Shown here one piece after another: positions 39,273 to 44,127 of a DNA stretch of 44,127 nt. The DNA lies in assembly GCA_014465955.1 (NCBI GenBank), contig JACTVT010000016.1, positions 1 through 44,127 on the forward strand, in the 5' to 3' direction. Source of the stretch: Eubacterium sp. (GTDB lineage: Bacteria; Bacillota; Clostridia; Oscillospirales; Acutalibacteraceae). Below the pieces are notes generated by a model, which worked only from the letters and a program-made list of their open reading frames with translations, did not search any database and was not told the origin of the DNA. Within the stretch, counting starts at the first letter, position 1. The number at the start of each line of letters is the position of its first letter. The position numbers and the translations under genes were made by a program.

Positions 39273-40787
39273 TTAACTATTTGCGTTATGCTGATTTTCT
39301 TCCTGCTCCTTTAAGCGGTTTGCACGAATATCCGCAAGTTCGGCAATCATTTGATTTTTAAGATCGCCGTGGATAGGATAAAGGAAGAAGGCAAGTCCGT
39401 AAAGACCTCTTGCAAGCGCAGGCATAAGGCAGAACACTGCCCAGATGCCATTAAGGATTGCAGGGTCAGACTGCGGCACCGCGTTGCCGAGCGAGTCTGT
39501 AAGCGGCACATAGTGAATCCACGTGAGCACCATGCCCGACATCCAGCTTGTGATTGAGGTTGCGAGCTTCTGGAAATAGCCCTGAACGGTTGTGATAAGC
39601 GCTTCATTTCTGAGCCCGTGCTTCCATTCCATATAATCAAAGGTTTCGGCATTGAGAACAGGACCTACAACAAGAATAAGCTTATTCGGCAGACCGCAGA
39701 TTGTTAAGCCGAAGATAACCCAGATAAGGTTTAAAACGTAATTTTCGCTGAAGGTTTGACCGAACGGATGATAGCCGATGATGAAAAGCAGCGTATAAGC
39801 CACACCGCCGAACACACCTGCTATAATAGCGGTAGCTCTTGCGCCGAATTTTTTAATCATTTTAGCGGCAAGCGGAACCATAAGGTAATTCGGAATACCG
39901 GTGAAAAGACCGCACACTGTTGCGTTCGCAATGGAGCCTGTATTATTAAGCCAGAACCACTGCTCGGATGAACCGCCGACAGCCTTGAAGCTGTTGAAAA
40001 AGTTACTGAAAATGATTGCAAAAAGCGGGCGGTTTGTAAAAATCTGCTTGATGGATTCAAGAACAGAGGTTTCGTTCATCTCTTCACGGGACTGAAGCGG
40101 AACACGCTCACGCATATTGAAGAAGCCGAAGATTGCAAACACCGAAACCATAGCCGCCATAGCGTATGCAAAGCCGGTGTAAACGCCGCTCATTGTGATT
40201 TTTGAATTAATTTTCGGCAAAAATTGAACGAGAACGGGAACGAGAGACGGTACCCAGGTGCCGAACAGCTCGAAAAACTTTGACGTTGTAATAAGATTAT
40301 CACGTTCATTATTGTTCGGCGTGATATTGTAGGTCATCAGCTGCCATGCGTTGAAATAGCTCATACCGAGACCGTAAAGAACAGTGGCAATCGCAGTCCA
40401 CACAACTCTGCCGGTCGGACTGATTGACGGCGCCGAGAACATCATAATCGTGCCGATTGCAAGCAGCGGCAGCGGTAAAACGAGGAACGGGCGAACCCTG
40501 CCCCAGCGTGTTCTTGTTCGGTCGATAATAAGTCCCGAAAGTGTATCATCAACCGCGTCGTAAATTGAAGCAAAGAGCTGAATGTTGGCATAAGCCGTAG
40601 TATTCAGCTTCAAAAACTGAATCATAAAGAACTCTTTAAATGCGCTTACAAACTGGTCTAAATTTTTCTGACCGAAATTCACAAGCACAAAAGCAACAAT
40701 TTCTTTCGGTGCAAGGTAACGCTTTTTCGTATATGCAAGCTTATCAAGCTCTTCCATTTCTTTTGTTAAAAGATCTTCTTCTGCCAA
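39273..40787 (-). CDS. GPH-family sugar:cation symporter
   Basis: A 504-residue, roughly 12-helix carrier of the glycoside-pentoside-hexuronide:cation family (MelB/XynP type). The diagnostic block is ASIYDAVDDTLSGLIIDRTRTRWGRVRPFL, split over helices II-III with its cation-site Asp residues. The start is TTG at 40787: GGTGA precedes it with the same spacing as in trmB, and the next in-frame ATG is 9 codons later. It could import a glycoside or oligosaccharide, perhaps mannose-linked sugars for the GH2 enzyme, but the genes are far apart, so the substrate is unknown. Confidence 0.9.
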   Translation of the reverse strand: MAEEDLLTKEMEELDKLAYTKKRYLAPKEIVAFVLVNFGQKNLDQFVSAFKEFFMIQFLKLNTTAYANIQLFASIYDAVDDTLSGLIIDRTRTRWGRVRPFLVLPLPLLAIGTIMMFSAPSISPTGRVVWTAIATVLYGLGMSYFNAWQLMTYNITPNNNERDNLITTSKFFELFGTWVPSLVPVLVQFLPKINSKITMSGVYTGFAYAMAAMVSVFAIFGFFNMRERVPLQSREEMNETSVLESIKQIFTNRPLFAIIFSNFFNSFKAVGGSSEQWFWLNNTGSIANATVCGLFTGIPNYLMVPLAAKMIKKFGARATAIIAGVFGGVAYTLLFIIGYHPFGQTFSENYVLNLIWVIFGLTICGLPNKLILVVGPVLNAETFDYMEWKHGLRNEALITTVQGYFQKLATSITSWMSGMVLTWIHYVPLTDSLGNAVPQSDPAILNGIWAVFCLMPALARGLYGLAFFLYPIHGDLKNQMIAELADIRANRLKEQEENQHNANS

Positions 40788-40828
40788 AAAATCACCGCTT
40801 TCAGATAATTTTACTTATATAATATAAC

Positions 40829-40857
40829 AAATTATAATGCATAATTCAATTGCTTTT
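40829..40857 (-). promoter_or_regulatory. Promoter of the GPH symporter gene
   Basis: Minus-strand TTGAAT, a 17-bp spacer and TATATT within about 70 bp of the start codon. It is weaker than other promoters in the window. Confidence 0.5.
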
Positions 40858-40945
40858 TAGTAAGAAAAGCCCATTTTTCGGCAAATTATTTATTCTGCAC
40901 AAAAATTGGGCAAAAATTAGTGCATCTTGAACAAACACAAGCGAC

Positions 40946-40969
40946 GGGCAATTCGTGAATTGCCCCTAC
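40946..40969 (-). repeat. Family A palindrome (A17)
   Basis: GGGCAATTC-GT-GAATTGCCC ending CTAC, a sister of the copy at 25174-25196. Confidence 0.75.
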
Positions 40970-41057
40970 AGAGTTGTAATAACATTATCGTGTGTGCCGA
41001 TTAAAATTTGACATTACATTATATAAGTGATAAAATCAATAAAATGGAAGTGATACT

Positions 41058-42188
41058 ATGAACTGGGAATTTGCATTGCCCGTTAAAATTATTTTCGGTG
41101 TGGGCAAGCGTAAAAATATTGCAGAATATATTGATGAAATCGGCGGCGCAAACGGCGTGCTTGTGTGCGGACAGAGTTTTGTAAAAAACGGCACTGCCGA
41201 TGAATTTGTAAAAAACTCAAACGGCAGAATTACTGCTGTTTTCAGCGATATCAGACCAAACCCGACTACAGAAAATGTAAACAACTGTGTTAATTTGCTC
41301 AGAAAAACGGGTGCTGATTTTGCCGTGGCGCTCGGCGGCGGCTCACCTATGGACTGCTGCAAGGCGGCATGCGCAATTGCAAAAGGAACTGATAAAATTG
41401 AAGCATACCACAGCGGCGGCAAGCCGATATCGGCAGATGAGGCAATCCCGATGATTGCTTTTTCTACAACAAGCGGAACGGCAAGTGAGGTTACAAATAT
41501 TTCTGTGCTGACAGATGTGGCGCAGAACCTGAAAAACCCGATGAACGACCCTGCAATGTACCCTAAAATCGCAGTAATTGACCCTGAACTCACGCTCAGC
41601 GTGCCGAAGCAGATTACTGCATCAACAGGGCTCGATGTACTTGCCCACGCAGTTGAAAGTTACTGGAGCACGCTGAATCAGCCGATTTGCACAGCCTGCT
41701 CGGTTTACAGTGCAAAACTTGTTTTTGAATGGCTGATTAAGGCTTATGAAAACCCGAATGACCTTGAGGCAAGAGAAAAAATGGCAGAAGCAAGTATTGT
41801 TGCAGGCGTTGCCTTTTCTCACCCGAGAACTACAGGCTCGCATGCCTGCTCATTCCCGCTGACGAATATTTACGGCGTGCCGCACGGCGAGGCGTGCGCC
41901 TTTACGCTTGATTATTTCATTAAATTCAACGAAAAAAATGCAAATGCCGATGGCAGAATTACTGCCCTTGCCAACGCCTGCGGCTTTGAAACTGCAAGCG
42001 AAATGGCAGACAGAATTTCGGATATGAAAAAGCAGATGGGTATGCGCACAAGGCTGTCTGAAATCGGCTGCACAACCGATGAACAAATCAGAGAACTTAC
42101 AGAAAAAAGTATGTCTATGCTGATGACACGCAACCCGATTGCGCTGACAGAAGAAGATATTTTTGAGATGTATCAAAAGTTGAGATAA
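41058..42188 (+). CDS. Iron-containing alcohol dehydrogenase
   Basis: A 376-residue group III NAD(P)-dependent alcohol dehydrogenase. The N-terminal nucleotide-binding half has KIIFGVGKRKNIAEY and the GGGSPMDCCKA loop. The C-terminal helical half has the iron ligands in STGLDVLAHAVESY and YGVPHGEACAF. It lies alone after a possible promoter (a ribosome-binding site GGAAGTG precedes the ATG). The physiological substrate, for example an alcohol or aldehyde of fermentation, cannot be read from the sequence. Confidence 0.92.
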   Translation: MNWEFALPVKIIFGVGKRKNIAEYIDEIGGANGVLVCGQSFVKNGTADEFVKNSNGRITAVFSDIRPNPTTENVNNCVNLLRKTGADFAVALGGGSPMDCCKAACAIAKGTDKIEAYHSGGKPISADEAIPMIAFSTTSGTASEVTNISVLTDVAQNLKNPMNDPAMYPKIAVIDPELTLSVPKQITASTGLDVLAHAVESYWSTLNQPICTACSVYSAKLVFEWLIKAYENPNDLEAREKMAEASIVAGVAFSHPRTTGSHACSFPLTNIYGVPHGEACAFTLDYFIKFNEKNANADGRITALANACGFETASEMADRISDMKKQMGMRTRLSEIGCTTDEQIRELTEKSMSMLMTRNPIALTEEDIFEMYQKLR

Positions 42189-42201
42189 AAGAATTGCATT
42201 T

Positions 42202-42301
42202 GTCCCCTTGTCAAAGGGGGAACGGTTGTTTACAACCGAGGGGGATTTCAAGCATGAATCCCTCCACCGCAAGCGGTCCCCCTCCCTTTTACAAGGGAGG
42301 C
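42202..42301. repeat. Family B pair (42202-42247 and 42257-42301)
   Basis: A 5-G element with arm CGGTTGTTTACAACCG and an opposite GGAGG element with the shortest arm, ACCGCAAGCGGT. The pair fills the gap before tarI. Confidence 0.85.
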
Positions 42302-42326
42302 TATAACAACGATTGGAGATTTTATT

Positions 42327-43040
42327 ATGACAACATACGGTGTAATCCTTGCCGGCGGTATCGGCTCACGTATGGGCGGCGAAAAGCCGAAGCAGTATCT
42401 TAATTTAAAGGGCAAGCCGATTATTATTTACACGGCTGAAAAAATGATAACCTGCCCCGATTTTGAAAAGGTTATTATTCTCTGCCCCGAAAAATGGGTG
42501 GAGCACACTAAAAATCTGGTGGCAAAATATATTCCGTGTGCGAACAGAATTGCCGTTATTGAGGGCGGCGAAACACGCAACGAAACAATAATGAACGCTA
42601 TTGATTTTATTGAAAAAGAGGGCAATCTGAATGACGACACCGTGATTGTTACTCACGATTCGGTGCGCCCGTTTGTAACCCACAGAATTATTAAGGAAAA
42701 TATTGATGCGTGCAAAAAATTTGATGCGTGCGACACGGTTATCCCTGCGACCGACACAATTGTTGAGGCGAAGGACAAGCAGATTATAAGCAATATTCCG
42801 AACAGGGATATTATGTATCAGGGTCAGACCCCGCAATCTTTCAAGGCTCTGAAACTGCGCACGCTTTACAACGCACTTTCAGACGCAGAAAAAGAAATAC
42901 TGACCGACGCATGCAAAATTTTTGTACTTAAAGGTGAAAAAGTAGCCCTTGTAAACGGCGAAACCTTTAATATAAAAATAACTTATCCGTATGATCTGCG
43001 TGTTGCAAAGGCTCTTTTGGAGGACGAAGAAGATGATTAA
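42327..43040 (+). CDS. tarI: Ribitol-5-phosphate cytidylyltransferase (TarI/IspD-like)
   Basis: A 237-residue CTP-dependent nucleotidyltransferase of the IspD/TarI family. Its N-terminal loop is LAGGIGSRMGGEKPKQY, followed by EGGETRNETIMNAI, HDSVRPFV and a C-terminal KITYPYDLRVA. Sequence alone hardly separates IspD (isoprenoid synthesis) from TarI (CDP-ribitol). The overlapping tarJ gene (8 bp) decides it: TarI makes CDP-ribitol from ribitol-5-phosphate and CTP for teichoic acid or a capsule. Confidence 0.88.
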   Translation: MTTYGVILAGGIGSRMGGEKPKQYLNLKGKPIIIYTAEKMITCPDFEKVIILCPEKWVEHTKNLVAKYIPCANRIAVIEGGETRNETIMNAIDFIEKEGNLNDDTVIVTHDSVRPFVTHRIIKENIDACKKFDACDTVIPATDTIVEAKDKQIISNIPNRDIMYQGQTPQSFKALKLRTLYNALSDAEKEILTDACKIFVLKGEKVALVNGETFNIKITYPYDLRVAKALLEDEEDD

Positions 43041-44058
43041 CACCGTTTACCGCCTTGCAGAGCCGAGGAGGTTTGAGATTGCATTTGAGGACATTGACCC
43101 GTTCGGCGAAAATGTAATCGTTCGCCCGACCTGCCTTTCCATCTGCAATGCCGATATGCGCTATTATCTCGGCACAAGGGACCCGAAGGTGCTGGCGGAA
43201 AAACTGCCGATGGCACTGATTCACGAGGGTGTGGGCGAGGTTGTTTCTGACCCGACGGGCACTTTCAAAACGGGCGACAAGGTAGTTATGGTGCCGAATG
43301 CACCTGCTGAAACTGACGACTTTATTGCGGAAAATTATCTCAGAAGTTCAAAATTCTGCGGTTCATCTATGGACGGCTTTTTGCAGGAATATGTAGAAAT
43401 TTCACCGAAAAGACTTGTGCTTCTGCCGCAGGATATCAATATGGAAACAGCGTCGTTTACCGAAATCGTTTCCGTTTCCGTGCACGCAATTTCACGATTT
43501 GACAGTATTGCACACAAAAGGCGTGATAAAATCGGCGTGTGGGGCGACGGCAATTTAGGCTATATCACATCGCTGTTTCTGAAAAAAATATTCCCAAAAA
43601 GCAAAATCTATGTTTTCGGCACTACAGAGGCTAAACTTGCAGATTTTACTTTTGCAGACGGCACATTCACGGTAAACAATATACCTGACGATTTAAGCCT
43701 TGACCACGCCTTTGAATGTGTTGGCGGTAACGGCAGCCCGATTGCGATTGAGCAGATTATCGGCATTGTAAAACCCGAGGCGACCGTTTCAATTCTTGGT
43801 GTGAGCGAATACCCCGTGCCGATTAACACAAGAATGATTCTTGAAAAAGGCCTACGCTTTTTCGGTTCATCGCGCAGCGGCGTAAAGGATTTTGAAAAAA
43901 CGGTTGAAATGTATAAAAAATACCCCGAAATTATCGACTATCTCGGAAATTTAATCAGTTCCGTTAATGAAATCAGAAACATTGCCGACATTAAAAGCGC
44001 CTTTGAGCGTGACACACGCAAAGGCTTCGGCAAAACGATTTTAAAGTGGGAGATATGA
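43033..44058 (+). CDS. tarJ: Ribulose-5-phosphate reductase (TarJ)
   Basis: A zinc-containing medium-chain dehydrogenase of TarJ type, 341 residues, which reduces ribulose-5-phosphate to ribitol-5-phosphate. The start overlaps tarI. CLSICNADMRYYLGTRDPKVL, LIHEGVGEVV and GDKVVMVPN match the TarJ family, as does ENYLRSSKFCGSSMDGFLQEYV. The coenzyme fold has GVWGDGNLGYI. With TarI it supplies CDP-ribitol. No polymerase genes lie inside the window, but the 3' end of this operon may continue past it. Confidence 0.9.
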   Translation: MINTVYRLAEPRRFEIAFEDIDPFGENVIVRPTCLSICNADMRYYLGTRDPKVLAEKLPMALIHEGVGEVVSDPTGTFKTGDKVVMVPNAPAETDDFIAENYLRSSKFCGSSMDGFLQEYVEISPKRLVLLPQDINMETASFTEIVSVSVHAISRFDSIAHKRRDKIGVWGDGNLGYITSLFLKKIFPKSKIYVFGTTEAKLADFTFADGTFTVNNIPDDLSLDHAFECVGGNGSPIAIEQIIGIVKPEATVSILGVSEYPVPINTRMILEKGLRFFGSSRSGVKDFEKTVEMYKKYPEIIDYLGNLISSVNEIRNIADIKSAFERDTRKGFGKTILKWEI

Positions 44059-44078
44059 TAAAAAGGAACGGCAATTGA

Positions 44079-44096
44079 ACAAGTCCAGTAAAAGTG
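44079..44096. other. Inverted repeat at the right edge, possible mobile-element end
   Basis: AAGTCCAGTAAAAGTGGAC forms a small hairpin, followed by an A-rich stretch and GGTACCCCCTATGGTAG at the window's edge. The look is that of an insertion-sequence end, but the window stops too soon to say. Confidence 0.2.
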
Positions 44097-44127
44097 GACA
44101 ATAGAAAAAAGGTACCCCCTATGGTAG

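Noticed and set aside
1201..42301. CRISPR arrays
   Set aside because: Repeats are dispersed one or two at a time, palindromic and of variable arm sequence, with no regular spacers and no cas genes.
42327..43040. IspD as the sole assignment for the cytidylyltransferase
   Set aside because: The coupled TarJ-type reductase with 8-bp overlap favours the ribitol role, although IspD activity cannot be excluded by sequence alone.

Overview
The window looks like chromosomal DNA of an anaerobic, low-to-moderate GC Firmicute of the class Clostridia, probably a gut Oscillospirales/Ruminococcaceae-type organism. This is inferred from the gene set: a dimeric glycyl-tRNA synthetase, a Trp T-box leader, DUF975 and DUF1846 proteins, a G5/3D cell-wall protein, the TarI/TarJ CDP-ribitol pair, a B12-dependent methionine synthase with a separately encoded reactivation domain, and sigma-A promoters with 17-bp spacers. 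No phage, integrase, conjugation genes or CRISPR array were seen. Nearly all genes are housekeeping or metabolic.

Layout. 1-1030: rplM-rpsI operon (minus strand), with a duplicated rpsI tail and terminator at the left edge. 1344-7308: a broken small gene, then metF, a MetH reactivation protein and metH, followed by a two-gene sufC-sufB operon. 7500-14930: purA, an AGCS symporter divergent from a LysR regulator, a DUF1846 protein and pyrG. 14930-19450: tRNA-Pro, then trpA and trpB behind a 5'-truncated trpF under an intact Trp T-box leader, then a G5/3D-domain protein. 19780-23906: tRNA-Arg, remnants of MerR and flavodoxin genes, a P-loop orphan, and a beta-mannosidase behind a long folded leader. 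24187-33255: tRNA-Met/tRNA-Glu, lexA, mrp, dCMP deaminase, a HAD phosphatase, an anchored protein, degV, birA, a GH25 lysozyme and glyS. 33399-38421: a DUF975 membrane protein, then a minus-strand sulfur cluster (rrf2, metY, cysK, and a collapsed nifS-nifU remnant). 38499-44058: trmB, a GPH sugar symporter, an iron alcohol dehydrogenase, and tarI-tarJ.

How the genes fit together. Sulfur and one-carbon metabolism form a theme: metF and metH make methionine, while metY and cysK assimilate sulfide. An IscR-like Rrf2 regulator sits beside metY, and a perfect palindrome lies just inside the metY transcript start. A diverged copy of that palindrome lies upstream of metF. The NifS/NifU Fe-S system has collapsed to a fusion peptide, while SufC-SufB is intact.

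The most unusual feature is the intergenic DNA. It is filled with three families of small palindromic repeats, called A, B and C here. Each family keeps constant ends but has an arm whose sequence differs from copy to copy while staying self-complementary. One family A copy lies in frame inside a coding sequence, where it is part of a 57-bp tandem duplication. A family C copy sits at the breakpoint that truncates trpF. The other notable candidate is the roughly 180-nt leader of the beta-mannosidase gene, which can form several stems and a pseudoknot and matches no riboswitch I recognise.
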